Shown: positions 1-8,442 of the stretch, one piece after another | How positions within the stretch are numbered: the stretch's first letter is position 1 | Layout: each line of letters begins with the position of its first letter | Source: Sphingomonas sp. | GTDB taxonomy: Bacteria > Pseudomonadota > Alphaproteobacteria > Sphingomonadales > Sphingomonadaceae | Direction of reading: 5' to 3' | DNA: 64,000 nt | Assembly (NCBI RefSeq): GCF_029239295.1 | Contig: NZ_JAQZBC010000017.1 | Span: 1-64,000, forward strand | The notes under the pieces: model-generated | Seen by the model: the letters and a program-made list of their open reading frames with translations, nothing else | What the model was told of the DNA's origin: nothing | Database searches by the model: none | Translations under genes and position numbers: made by a program

Positions 1-143
1 CGCATCGCCGCTTCGATCGCCGCCACCGATTTGATCCCGTCTTCGCGGAAATAGCCCAGGATGCGCTGGAATCCGGACCCAAGCTCCGCCTTCGCCTTGG
101 CAAAGGCGTCCCCGTCCACCAGGATCCCAGGCTCGACTGACAC
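1..143 (-). CDS. Hpt (histidine phosphotransfer) domain protein, N-terminal part, cut by the window edge
   Basis: Only the first 47 codons are in the window; the gene continues beyond base 1. The start is GTG at 143-141, with an AAGGGG Shine-Dalgarno about 8 bases upstream. The visible protein contains AKAELGSGFQRILGYFRED, which resembles the first helix of Hpt phosphotransfer domains that relay phosphate in multistep two-component systems. The phosphorylated histidine motif would lie outside the window and is not seen. It follows der in the same direction, 81 bases downstream. The family call rests on recall of similar sphingomonad proteins. Confidence 0.6.
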   Translation of the reverse strand, partial: MSVEPGILVDGDAFAKAKAELGSGFQRILGYFREDGIKSVAAIEAAM

Positions 144-224
144 TGCTTATTCCCCTTTGCCGCATCGGCTGCGATCGTTCTTCGCAACCGCAGCTACGGC
201 TTCAGGGTAAACACTAGGTAAGCG

Positions 225-1577
225 TCACTTTCCGAACGGGTTTTTGGGCGCGCGAAGCGTCAGTCGGATCGGCACCGCGCCAAAGTTCAGGTCGCGCCGA
301 AGCGAGTTTACCAGATATCGTTCGTAGCTGGCGGGCAACTGATCCACGCGGGTGCCAAAAATGACGAAGCTCGGCGGGCGGCTCTTCACCTGGGTGACGT
401 ACCGCATCTTGATCCGCTTGCCGCCCGGCGCTGGGGGCGGGTTGGCCTCGATCGCCCGTTCGAACCAGCGGTTGAGCTCACCCGTGGGCACGCGCCGCGA
501 CCACGCCTCACGCGTCTCGAACGCTGCGGCCAGCAGTTGGTCGATCCCTCGCCCGGTCATGGCGGACACGGTGATCAACGGCACGCCCTTCACCTGGCTG
601 AGGCCATCGCCCAGCGCCGCCTTCACGCCATTGAACAGCGATGAGGGATTGTCCGCCACGTCCCATTTGTTCAGCGCGATGATCAGCGCGCGCCCTTCCT
701 CGAGCACGCGGTCAGCGATCCGCAGATCCTGCGACTCCAGTCCCAGCGTCGCATCGAGCAGCAGGACGACCACTTCGGCAAAGTCCACCGCGTGCAGCGC
801 GTCGGCGACCGACAGCTTCTCCAGCTTGTCCTGCACCTTGGCGCGCTTGCGCATGCCCGCAGTGTCGATCAGCCGCACCGGGCGGCCCTGCCACTCCCAG
901 TCGATCGCGATCGAATCGCGTGTGATCCCGGCCTCCGGGCCAGTAATCATGCGATCCTCGCCCAGCATCCGATTGACCAATGTCGATTTGCCGGCGTTCG
1001 GCCGCCCGACAATCGCCAGCTTCAGCGGCGCGGCGGGATCGTCCTCATCTTCCTCGACGGCAATCTCGTCCTCATCGCGCTCCAGATGGGGAAGCAGCGC
1101 CTCGAAAAGGTCAGCGATGCCCTCGCCATGTTCGGCGGACAATTGCACCGGGTCGCCAAAGCCAAGCGCCATGGCTTCCAGCACGCCCTGATCGCCCGAC
1201 CGGCCCTCAGCCTTGTTCGCGACCAGCACGATCGGGGTTGTCGATCCGCGCAGCCAGCGACCGATCTCTTCGTCGAGCGGTACGATGCCGGCACGCGAAT
1301 CGACCATGAACAACGCCACGTCGGCCTGAGCGACCGCCGCTTCGGTCTGGAGCCGCATCCGCCCCGGCAGCGATTGGGCGTCATGATCTTCATAGCCGGC
1401 GGTATCGACGACGCGAAAATCCAGCCCCAGCAGATGGGCTTCGCCTTCGCGCCGATCCCGCGTCACGCCGGGCCGGTCATCGACCAGCGCCAATTTCTTG
1501 CCAACCAGCCGGTTGAACAGGGTCGACTTGCCGACGTTAGGTCGGCCAACAATCGCAACAGTGGGAAGACGTGCCAT
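225..1577 (-). CDS. der: Ribosome biogenesis GTPase Der (EngA)
   Basis: Double-domain GTPase needed for maturation of the 50S subunit. I start it at the second of two adjacent ATGs, giving 450 residues, normal for the family. Domain 1 has a P-loop GRPNVGKS (11-18), DTAG (58-61) and NKAE (121-124, standing in for NKxD). An acidic linker follows (about 166-180). Domain 2 has GRPNAGKS (191-198), DTAG (238-241) and NKWD (303-306). The last 85 residues fit the KH-like RNA-binding domain, ending in the typical LRAPKNPF. It lies downstream of bamB in the same orientation, a common neighbour pair, so it is probably co-transcribed with bamB. Confidence 0.97.
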   Translation of the reverse strand: MARLPTVAIVGRPNVGKSTLFNRLVGKKLALVDDRPGVTRDRREGEAHLLGLDFRVVDTAGYEDHDAQSLPGRMRLQTEAAVAQADVALFMVDSRAGIVPLDEEIGRWLRGSTTPIVLVANKAEGRSGDQGVLEAMALGFGDPVQLSAEHGEGIADLFEALLPHLERDEDEIAVEEDEDDPAAPLKLAIVGRPNAGKSTLVNRMLGEDRMITGPEAGITRDSIAIDWEWQGRPVRLIDTAGMRKRAKVQDKLEKLSVADALHAVDFAEVVVLLLDATLGLESQDLRIADRVLEEGRALIIALNKWDVADNPSSLFNGVKAALGDGLSQVKGVPLITVSAMTGRGIDQLLAAAFETREAWSRRVPTGELNRWFERAIEANPPPAPGGKRIKMRYVTQVKSRPPSFVIFGTRVDQLPASYERYLVNSLRRDLNFGAVPIRLTLRAPKNPFGK

Positions 1578-1632
1578 CACGTGCCCCTACAGCGCCCCGC
1601 ATCACAGCGGAAGCCGCAGCGTGTCGCAATAG

Positions 1633-1658
1633 ATGTGCCGGCCTCGCAGCCGGCACAT
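1633..1658 (-). other. Perfect 10-bp inverted repeat between bamB and der
   Basis: ATGTGCCGGC pairs with GCCGGCACAT across a 6-base loop, starting 3 bases after the bamB stop codon. No T-run follows on either strand, so it does not look like a full intrinsic terminator. It could stabilise the bamB mRNA end or reduce read-through into der. Confidence 0.6.
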
Positions 1659-1660
1659 GA

Positions 1661-2983
1661 TCACCGATAGGCGGACAGCCGCCCCTTCTGGTCGAGCACG
1701 TAAAGCGTCTGGTTCGCGACGACCGGCGCCAGCGTGAACGGCGTGCCGTTGTCGATCGTCACCTGCACGCTGCCATCAGCGGGAGAGGTACCGACCAATT
1801 GCCCGCGCGAATTGCTCAGCCACAACCGGTCGCCGGCCAGCACCGGGCCGAACCAGGTATAAGCGTTCTTGCGCTTCTCGACGCTGCGATAGGCTTGGAG
1901 CTGGCTGATCCAGCGAACCTTGCCATTGGCGCGTGACAGGCAGACGAGCCGCGCATCATCGGTGATGATGAACAGCCATTCGCCCGCCAGCCAGGGCGTC
2001 GCGATGCTCGCGAAGTTCTGCTCCCACAAACGCTGGCCGGTCGCGATCTCCACCGCCACCATGCGGCCGCCCTGCCCAACCGCGTAAACGCGGCCGTCGG
2101 CAATTACCGGGTCGGCATCGATGTCCGCCAGGCTCGACACGGAGGTCGAGGCGCTGGTCCGCGACAGAGCGTCCTGCCACAGCGTGCGGCCGTTCTCGTA
2201 GCGATAGGCGTTGAGCTCACCCGACGAGAAGCCGGCAACTACCGTACCAGCGGCGGCAGCCGGCGCCGCGACGCCGAACACGCCCTGCGTCTCGACGCTG
2301 GCGGTCGCCGTCCAGACAACCTTGCCGTCGTTCTGGTCGAGCGCGAACAGCTGATTGTCCTGGCTCAGGACATAGACCTGGCCGTTGGCGACCGTCGGGG
2401 CGCCGCGCAGCGGGCCGCCCGGCTTGGAACGCCATACCACCGTGCCGTCGGTCGCATTCAGCGCGACGACATCGCCCAGCCCATCGGTCGCGTACACCCG
2501 GCCGCTGTCGAAGCTCGCGCCGCCGCCGAACAATGCCGACTTGTTGGCGTCGCCATTCGACAGATCGGTCGACCACTGGCTCGCGCCCGTATCGGCGGCG
2601 AAGGAATGCACCCGCGCCTCGACGTCGACGACGAACACGCGCCCCTCGGCGATCACCGGCGCCGCGCCCAGCCGCTGCCGGTTCGATCCGCCATTGATGG
2701 AGGCGCTCCACAGCCGCGATGGCGATCCGCTCAGCGCCAGATGGCCCATCGACTTGGAGGCATTGCCGCCGGACTGCGCCCATTCGGTATTGACCACCGC
2801 AGGGGGCAACAGCACCTGAACCCCGGCCAGCGACGGATCGACCTCCGCGGCGCTTTCCGACACCAGGATCGGAACGCGGTTACCGACGGTAGGCGTCTTC
2901 TTGGGTCCGCCCTTGAACACGCCGCAGGCGCTCAGCCCCATCAGCGCCGCGAGGGCGATGGGCGCGGCAATCGATCTTTTCAT
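1661..2983 (-). CDS. bamB: Outer membrane protein assembly factor BamB (lipoprotein, PQQ-like beta-propeller)
   Basis: Lipoprotein of the BAM complex that inserts beta-barrel proteins into the outer membrane. The N-terminus is a lipoprotein signal (MKRS, hydrophobic stretch, LSAC lipobox with Cys20). The rest of the 440 residues carries PQQ-like repeats such as GRVFVVDVEARVHSFAADTG, RVYATDGLGDVVALNATDG and VYVLSQDNQLFALDQNDG, fitting an eight-bladed propeller. The start codon overlaps the stop of the upstream TPR gene by four bases (ATGA), indicating translational coupling. The trio TPR/YfgM-bamB-der matches the order in many proteobacteria, which strengthens the call. Confidence 0.93.
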   Translation of the reverse strand: MKRSIAAPIALAALMGLSACGVFKGGPKKTPTVGNRVPILVSESAAEVDPSLAGVQVLLPPAVVNTEWAQSGGNASKSMGHLALSGSPSRLWSASINGGSNRQRLGAAPVIAEGRVFVVDVEARVHSFAADTGASQWSTDLSNGDANKSALFGGGASFDSGRVYATDGLGDVVALNATDGTVVWRSKPGGPLRGAPTVANGQVYVLSQDNQLFALDQNDGKVVWTATASVETQGVFGVAAPAAAAGTVVAGFSSGELNAYRYENGRTLWQDALSRTSASTSVSSLADIDADPVIADGRVYAVGQGGRMVAVEIATGQRLWEQNFASIATPWLAGEWLFIITDDARLVCLSRANGKVRWISQLQAYRSVEKRKNAYTWFGPVLAGDRLWLSNSRGQLVGTSPADGSVQVTIDNGTPFTLAPVVANQTLYVLDQKGRLSAYR

Positions 2984-3693
2984 TGCTTCGTCACGTCCTC
3001 TTTCGTGCCTGCCTCGGCCGGCACGGCATCGACGCCCAATACGCCCGCCATCTGAACTGCGCGTTGACGGATGGAGGCCGGCACCTGCTCTGCCTGCGCG
3101 ATCTGCCCGAACAATCGTCCCGCCAGGTCACGCCGGTTCTGCTTCAGATACGCCATGGCCACCAGTTCGCCGGCGCTTCCGAAATACGGATTTTCCGGCA
3201 CCGCGATCGCGCGCAACCGCTCGACCACCTGTTCCGGTTTGATCGAATCATATTCCGCGCTCGTCTGGCGGATCAGCGCCAGCTGGCGGAACGGCTCCGC
3301 CAGCGAGGTGTCGGCGGCAATTGCCCCGAACTTCGCCGCAGCGCCCTTCAGGTCTTCCTTCTGCAGCAGCAGGTCGGCCTCGGTGAACAGCGCCACCGCG
3401 CGGTAGCCCGGCGCGCCGGATCCAGCCAGCTTGGCCAGTTCAGGCGACGCCTTTGCGGCGTTGTTCGCCGCCAGCTCATCCCAGACCAGCTGAAGCTGTT
3501 CGCCCTCGCGACCGGCAGCTTCATTCTGCTGGTGGCGCCAGAACAAATAGCCGGCAAAGACCGCCAAGCCCACGACCAGGAGAATGGCAATGGCCAGCCC
3601 CCAGCGCTTCGCCAGAGCGGCCGCCTGCTCCTTGCGGAGTTCCTCGTCTACTTCACGCAGAAAGGCTTCGTTATTTTGCGGCGTCAGCGCCAC
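2980..3693 (-). CDS. YfgM-like tetratricopeptide membrane protein
   Basis: 237 residues. A charged cytoplasmic head (residues 1-29) is followed by one membrane helix (about 30-51, WGLAIAILLVVGLAVFAGYLFW) and a periplasmic alpha-helical, alanine-rich repeat region. This layout fits the TPR_21/YfgM family, ancillary SecYEG partners that also contact periplasmic chaperones. The stop overlaps the bamB start (ATGA), so the two are translated together; co-occurrence with bamB and der is a hallmark of YfgM. The role in this organism is inferred from family and context. Confidence 0.85.
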   Translation of the reverse strand: MALTPQNNEAFLREVDEELRKEQAAALAKRWGLAIAILLVVGLAVFAGYLFWRHQQNEAAGREGEQLQLVWDELAANNAAKASPELAKLAGSGAPGYRAVALFTEADLLLQKEDLKGAAAKFGAIAADTSLAEPFRQLALIRQTSAEYDSIKPEQVVERLRAIAVPENPYFGSAGELVAMAYLKQNRRDLAGRLFGQIAQAEQVPASIRQRAVQMAGVLGVDAVPAEAGTKEDVTKQ

Positions 3694-3758
3694 GGCTTAC
3701 TCCAACTTGTCGGGAAGGCGGCGGACGATACGCTCGCCGCTGAAAAAACAAAAGCGGC

Positions 3759-4619
3759 TCAGGATTTCGGAACGTAGATCTGATCGGCGCCCGGAAATGT
3801 CCGTTGCCGCACCTCATCGGCGTAGCTGGCGGCGCGCTCACCGATGTAGCCCGCCATGTCGCCATAACGCTTCACGAACTTGGGTACGCGGTCGAACATG
3901 CCCAGCATGTCCTCGGTGACAAGAACCTGTCCGTCGCAAATGGCAGAGGCGCCGATGCCGATGGTAGGGACCGCGACCGATTGCGTGATCTCCACGGCGA
4001 TCGGCTCCATCACGCCCTCGATGACGATCGAAAAGGCGCCGGCGTCCGCGACTGCCTGCGCATCGCCCACGATCTTGCGGGCTTCGGCTTCGGAACGGCC
4101 GCGCGCGCCATAGCCGCCCAGCGCATTCACCGCCTGCGGCGTCAGCCCGACATGCGCCATCACCGGGATGCCGCGCTCCGACAGGAACGCGATGGTCGAT
4201 GCCATGGCTGCCCCGCCCTCCAGCTTCACCGCCGCCGCGCCAGTCTGCTTCAGCAGCCAGGCCGCGCTTTCGAATGCCTTTTCGGGGCTCGCCTCATAGC
4301 TGCCGAACGGCATGTCCACGATGACCATCGCATGATAGCTGCCGCGCACCACGGCCGCGCCATGCGCCGCCATCATGTCCAGCGTGACCGGCACGGTCGA
4401 TGGCAGGCCGTAGATCACCTGCCCCAGGCTGTCGCCGACCAGCAGCATGTCGCAATGCGGATCCAGGATCTGGGCCGTGCGCACGGTGTACGCGGTCAGC
4501 ATGACCAGCGGCTCCTTGCCCTTGCGCTGGCGAACGGCAGGCACGGTCACCCGCTTCATCGGTGCCGCCACCGGGGTAGCCCGGCTGGTGGAACTATCGA
4601 TCGTGAAGGTCGTGGACAT
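3759..4619 (-). CDS. panB: 3-methyl-2-oxobutanoate hydroxymethyltransferase (ketopantoate hydroxymethyltransferase)
   Basis: First committed step of pantothenate/CoA synthesis: adds a hydroxymethyl group from 5,10-methylene-tetrahydrofolate to 2-oxoisovalerate. It is a 286-residue TIM-barrel enzyme. Family signatures include [23 protein letters not shown] and AVKLEGG, carrying the Asp/Asp/Glu magnesium ligands, and [10 protein letters not shown]. An N-terminal tail of about 20 residues (Ser/Thr/Ala-rich) precedes the conserved core. panC is not adjacent. The gene is 65 bases upstream of the TPR gene and 44 bases downstream of the ArsC-like gene, all on the minus strand. Confidence 0.97.
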   Translation of the reverse strand: MSTTFTIDSSTSRATPVAAPMKRVTVPAVRQRKGKEPLVMLTAYTVRTAQILDPHCDMLLVGDSLGQVIYGLPSTVPVTLDMMAAHGAAVVRGSYHAMVIVDMPFGSYEASPEKAFESAAWLLKQTGAAAVKLEGGAAMASTIAFLSERGIPVMAHVGLTPQAVNALGGYGARGRSEAEARKIVGDAQAVADAGAFSIVIEGVMEPIAVEITQSVAVPTIGIGASAICDGQVLVTEDMLGMFDRVPKFVKRYGDMAGYIGERAASYADEVRQRTFPGADQIYVPKS

Positions 4620-4663
4620 AGGGGCCGCTTAGCCGGTTCGCGTGGGGCAATCCAGCCGAGACC

Positions 4664-5047
4664 TCAGGCTGGTGAAACAGCGCTGTCCCGCCCCGATGCG
4701 TTGTTCAACACTTGCGCGTACGCCTCGGGGGAAAAGCCAACCTCGATCGTGTCGCCTGCGACCAGGATCGGCCGTTTGATCGTCGATGGATGGTCATGCA
4801 TGATCCGCATCGCGCGCGCTGCGTCCAGCGACTCCCGCTCCGCCTCGGGCAATTTGCGGAACGTCGTTCCCTGGCGATTGAGCACCCGCTCCCAGCCGTG
4901 CCGCGCAATCGCGCGCTGAAGCACCTCCCCGTCGACCCCGGCCTTCTTCCAGTCGTGGAAGCGATAGGCGACGTCGTGGCTCTCCAACCAGCCGCGCGCC
5001 TTCTTCACCGTGTCACAGTTGGGGATGCCATATACAGTAATCGTCAT
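4664..5047 (-). CDS. ArsC/Spx/YffB-like glutathione-dependent reductase family protein
   Basis: About 127 residues with a thioredoxin fold of the ArsC family. It starts TITVYGIPNCDTVKKARGWL with a single Cys in PNCDTVKK, typical of YffB-like proteins rather than of classical arsenate reductases. RHGWERVLNRQGTTFRKL and HPSTIKRPIL match family blocks. Two ATGs (5050 and 5047) are in tandem; I chose the second because GAGGG then sits 6 bases upstream. No arsenic-resistance gene is nearby, so a true arsenate reductase role is doubtful. It is the first gene of the leftward cluster to panB, bamB and der. Confidence 0.85.
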   Translation of the reverse strand: MTITVYGIPNCDTVKKARGWLESHDVAYRFHDWKKAGVDGEVLQRAIARHGWERVLNRQGTTFRKLPEAERESLDAARAMRIMHDHPSTIKRPILVAGDTIEVGFSPEAYAQVLNNASGRDSAVSPA

Positions 5048-5194
5048 CATCGCCCTCGTCGTGTTCCGGACCCCCGATAGCGGATGGAGGACGCGAAAAC
5101 AGGCCGTCTGCTTTCGTCCCAACTGCTGCCATTACGAACCGCTCGGAAACTTAAACACGCCGCAGTCGCGGTCTTCGCGTCGTCGCCGACGAGG

Positions 5195-5527
5195 TTACCT
5201 GATACACACCAGCTTTGGGATCATGGTCATGCTGCCGTCACTGGACATTGGCCGCATTTCTGTGCGCGTCTTAGTGCAGGGGCGTCCATTCTTATCGACA
5301 GGTGGCGCAGCATGTCTGGCACGTATCGCGGCCCTCGCTTGCGGACATGCGCTTGTCCGGATCCATTCTTCGGCGACGGCTTTGCCCTTAGTACGGACGC
5401 GAAACCTGTAGCGCGACCCGTATCGCTTCTGGTCCGCTGCCGATAACATCGCGAAGGAAGAGCATTGGGGCTGATCGGGTAAAAAAGCCGACGTCGCAAG
5501 TAGCACGGCTGCGAGGTTGATAATCAT
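5195..5527 (-). CDS. Small secreted hypothetical protein with four cysteines
   Basis: 110 residues that I do not recognise. It begins with a plausible signal peptide (MIINLAAVLLATSAFL) and has cysteines at about positions 22, 61, 84 and 108, which could form two disulfides outside the cytoplasm. The start is supported by a strong GGGGAG Shine-Dalgarno six bases before the ATG. The body is basic (many Arg/Lys). It is separated by about 145 bases from the ArsC-like gene and about 275 from the divergent GGDEF-EAL gene, in a stretch that looks less GC-rich than its surroundings. A spurious ORF cannot be excluded. Confidence 0.5.
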   Translation of the reverse strand: MIINLAAVLLATSAFLPDQPQCSSFAMLSAADQKRYGSRYRFRVRTKGKAVAEEWIRTSACPQARAAIRARHAAPPVDKNGRPCTKTRTEMRPMSSDGSMTMIPKLVCIR

Positions 5528-5802
5528 CGTCGCTCCCCAGGATCATGTTTATGCCAGGGTAGAACGCTTGGAAGATGAAGCGGCTGCTCACCACCCCGAA
5601 GCGGACAGGAGCGAACCGCACCGCATTGCGCCGCGCGCCACAACGGGTCGAAGTGCAGGATGTCGTATAAAGCCACCGTCATGGCGGTTTTTCGATGTAA
5701 CAGACGTTAGCGGCATACGCCGGTTCGTCAGTTGCCTCTTGTTAGGAACTCGCCGCTAGAGGATGTGTGGGGTCAAGGGCGAGAACGGGGCAATAGGGGC
5801 AG
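5528..5802. other. Intergenic stretch between divergent genes
   Basis: No convincing coding frame. It must hold the promoters of the secreted orphan (minus) and the GGDEF-EAL protein (plus), but I see no close match to sigma70 or EcfG consensus. A short imperfect hairpin with a T-run lies near 5678-5695 (ACCG ... CGGT followed by T residues). The base composition looks lower in GC than flanking genes. Confidence 0.4.
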
Positions 5803-8355
5803 GTGGCAGACGTCAGGGCAATCTGGTGCGCGATGCTGCTGCTCTTCGCCTGTGCGTTCCCACAGGGCGCCAATGCGACCAAGATCGACCTTCTGCACAA
5901 CGCCTGCGTCGCCAACGTACCCGATGGCGCCTCCCCTTCGGCCATCGCCAACGCCGCCTACGCCTGCGGCGACGCCACCCCCGAGCGTCATCACGAATGG
6001 CTGTGGCTACGCCTCGATCATGATCGACTGAATGGCCTGGCTCCCGGCTGGCATCTCCTCGTTGATCAGACCCGTTTCGACAAAATCTCGGTCCTGGTGG
6101 TCGACGGCCAGGGCACGCACCGGTCAACTTGGTCGGCCAATGACCTCGGCGACAATTGGGCGCCGGGCGGGTTGCTCAGCTTCCCCGTGGCAAGCGCCGG
6201 CTCCGACACGCGCGCCCTCTACCTCGGCTTTCGCAAGCTCGATACGCTGTCGCTGATGCGCAAGGTCCTGGCGGTCTCGCCGGCGACCGCCGTTCGCGAC
6301 GACTCGCGCTGGCTGATCCTGATGGGCCTGTTCACCGGCGCGCTGCTGTCGGCGCTACTATACAATGCCGTCATCCACGCCGGACAGCGCTATGCCTTCC
6401 AGCGCTGGTACCTTTTGTGGATCACGGCAGCGCTCGCTTATGGCCTGACGTGGACCAACATGGCGGCCTTCGTCATCCCCGGGATGGTCGGCCCGACGGC
6501 GGTCAGGCTCGACTTCACTCTCGTCGGGCTGATGGTGGCGGCCGGTAACATGTTCTTCTTCGCGGTGATCGAACGCGGCATGTTGCCGCGGCCGATGATC
6601 ATCGCCGGACGAATGCTGGCGCTGACCGGTGCCATCCTTGGCCCGATGGCAGCGGCTGAAATGTGGTTCCCGCCGCTCCTTACCGACCGCATGCTGAATT
6701 ATTCGATCGCTGCAACCGGCGTTACCGTCGCTTTGTCCTGCTGGATCGCGGTGCGCCGCGGCAGCCGCGTTGTCTGGTTCTACATGATCGGCTGGGGGCC
6801 GGTCATTTGCGTGTTCCTGGCCCGCCTCGCGCGTAATCTGGGTTTTGCGCCGCAGAACGACTTTGTCGACATGGCTACCTTCGCCGCGCTCGCGTTCGAA
6901 GGGCTCATCCTATCGCTCGCCATCGCTGACCGCTTCCGGCTGCTGCGGCAGGAACTGGAGCTTTCCCGCCAGCGGCGCGAGATCGTTCAGGCAGAGGCGA
7001 ACGCCTTGCGGGTCGCCGCGCGGACGGATTTCCTGACCGGCCTCAGCAATCGTGCCGCCTTCAAGGACGAGGCGCAGGAACTGATCTTTGCCCGCACCCC
7101 CTTCACGCTGTTCCTGGTCGATGTCGATTATCTGAAGCACACCAACGATCGCGTCGGTCACGCCGGCGGTGACCGGCTGCTGAGCGAGATCGCCCGGCTG
7201 CTCTCCGCCATCATCGCGCGCATTCCCAGAGGCCACGTGGCGCGTATCGGCGGCGACGAATTCGTGATCCTCTGCCCCGGCGGCGAGGCGTGCGAGACCG
7301 TGCTCGCGCGGGAGATCGCGCAGATGCAGGGCGCGTCTTGGCAGTTCCTGGGGCAGGAACGCACCATCTCGCTCAGCGTCGGTTCAGCGCGCTTCCCGGA
7401 AGATGCGACGACGCTCGACCTCCTCTACCAGAACGCCGATCTCGCGCTTTACAATGCCAAGCGGCTCGGCCGGATGCGCTATTATCGTTACGATCCGCTG
7501 CAGCGTGCGCTGCGCGATCTGCAGGTCGAATTCAGCAACGACGCGCGCGTCGCGCTGGATCGCGGCGAATTCGCGCTCCACATGCAGCCGCTGGTGACGC
7601 TCTCCTCCGGCGCGATCTGCGGCTATGAGGCGCTGCTGCGATGGGACCACCCCGAGCACGGCATGATCACGCCCGAGCGGTTCGGCGATGTCCTGGTGGC
7701 CGAGAAGATCGGGCTTCAGATCCAGGAGCGCGTGCTCGACCTCGCGCTCGCGTGGATCAACCGGCATGGCCCCGCGATCGGCACGTTGAGCGTCAATTTC
7801 ACCGCGGCGCAACTCGTCGGGCGTCAGGCGGCAGACCGCGTGATCGAACGCCTGCGTCACCACAAGGTGCCCCCCTCGTTGCTCTGTATCGAGGTGACCG
7901 AGGGCGTGATGCTGGATCGCGGCGCCGATTCGATCCTGGCCAACCTGCGCACGCTTCACGACGCCGGCATTGCCATCGCGCTGGATGATTTCGGGACCGG
8001 CTATGCCTCGCTGGTCCATTTGCGCCGCATGCCGGTGGATCGGATCAAGATCGACCGCTCCTTCATCGCCAGCATCGATGAACGCGATGGCGGGACGCTC
8101 GCGATCGTCCGCGCGATCATCGGAATGGGTCGCGGCCTGGGCAAGGTCGTGGTGGCGGAGGGGATCGAGACCGAGGCACAGGCGCATCGGCTTCGCCTGC
8201 TCGGCTGCCACGTCGGCCAGGGCTTTTATTACGCCCGCCCCGCGCCCGATCCGGTGGTTCAGCAGGAACCAGCACCGGCCCCGGCAGCCCCGAAGCTGAT
8301 CGCGGAGCCCGCCGACGCGCGGCAGCTACGTCGTATGATCATCGCTGACCGCTAA
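5803..8355 (+). CDS. Membrane-bound diguanylate cyclase/phosphodiesterase (7TMR-DISM-like sensor, GGDEF and EAL domains)
   Basis: 850 residues. A signal-like N-terminus is followed by a periplasmic beta-rich region (to about 160) that resembles the 7TMR-DISM extracellular domain, a block of about seven membrane helices (about 165-385), a short coiled linker, a GGDEF domain with intact RIGGDEF (about 481-487) and an EAL domain with YEALLRW (about 608). EVTEG, DDFGTGYASL, KIDRSFI and AEGIE are also present. Both halves keep the key catalytic residues, so it could make and degrade cyclic-di-GMP. The GTG at 5803 has an AGGGG only 3 bases upstream; the ATG at 5833 is an alternative start. It is monocistronic and convergent with guaA. 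Confidence 0.9.
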   Translation: MADVRAIWCAMLLLFACAFPQGANATKIDLLHNACVANVPDGASPSAIANAAYACGDATPERHHEWLWLRLDHDRLNGLAPGWHLLVDQTRFDKISVLVVDGQGTHRSTWSANDLGDNWAPGGLLSFPVASAGSDTRALYLGFRKLDTLSLMRKVLAVSPATAVRDDSRWLILMGLFTGALLSALLYNAVIHAGQRYAFQRWYLLWITAALAYGLTWTNMAAFVIPGMVGPTAVRLDFTLVGLMVAAGNMFFFAVIERGMLPRPMIIAGRMLALTGAILGPMAAAEMWFPPLLTDRMLNYSIAATGVTVALSCWIAVRRGSRVVWFYMIGWGPVICVFLARLARNLGFAPQNDFVDMATFAALAFEGLILSLAIADRFRLLRQELELSRQRREIVQAEANALRVAARTDFLTGLSNRAAFKDEAQELIFARTPFTLFLVDVDYLKHTNDRVGHAGGDRLLSEIARLLSAIIARIPRGHVARIGGDEFVILCPGGEACETVLAREIAQMQGASWQFLGQERTISLSVGSARFPEDATTLDLLYQNADLALYNAKRLGRMRYYRYDPLQRALRDLQVEFSNDARVALDRGEFALHMQPLVTLSSGAICGYEALLRWDHPEHGMITPERFGDVLVAEKIGLQIQERVLDLALAWINRHGPAIGTLSVNFTAAQLVGRQAADRVIERLRHHKVPPSLLCIEVTEGVMLDRGADSILANLRTLHDAGIAIALDDFGTGYASLVHLRRMPVDRIKIDRSFIASIDERDGGTLAIVRAIIGMGRGLGKVVVAEGIETEAQAHRLRLLGCHVGQGFYYARPAPDPVVQQEPAPAPAAPKLIAEPADARQLRRMIIADR

Positions 8356-8442
8356 GCGGCGAACGGCCCGCTACGCTGCCCTGCCCGCCCGTACACTCCC
8401 GACATGGCACAGGCGCCTGTCAGCGCGTCGATCAGCGGCCGA

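Noticed and set aside
202..217. TTAC-N7-TTAC on the minus strand upstream of the Hpt gene, considered as a CtrA box
   Set aside because: Two mismatches to TTAA-N7-TTAA; too weak to support, although an Hpt target would be attractive.
3722..3762. GCCGCT...AGCGGC inverted repeat with an A/T run between TPR gene and panB
   Set aside because: The A/T run is in the loop, not after the stem, so it does not fit an intrinsic terminator.
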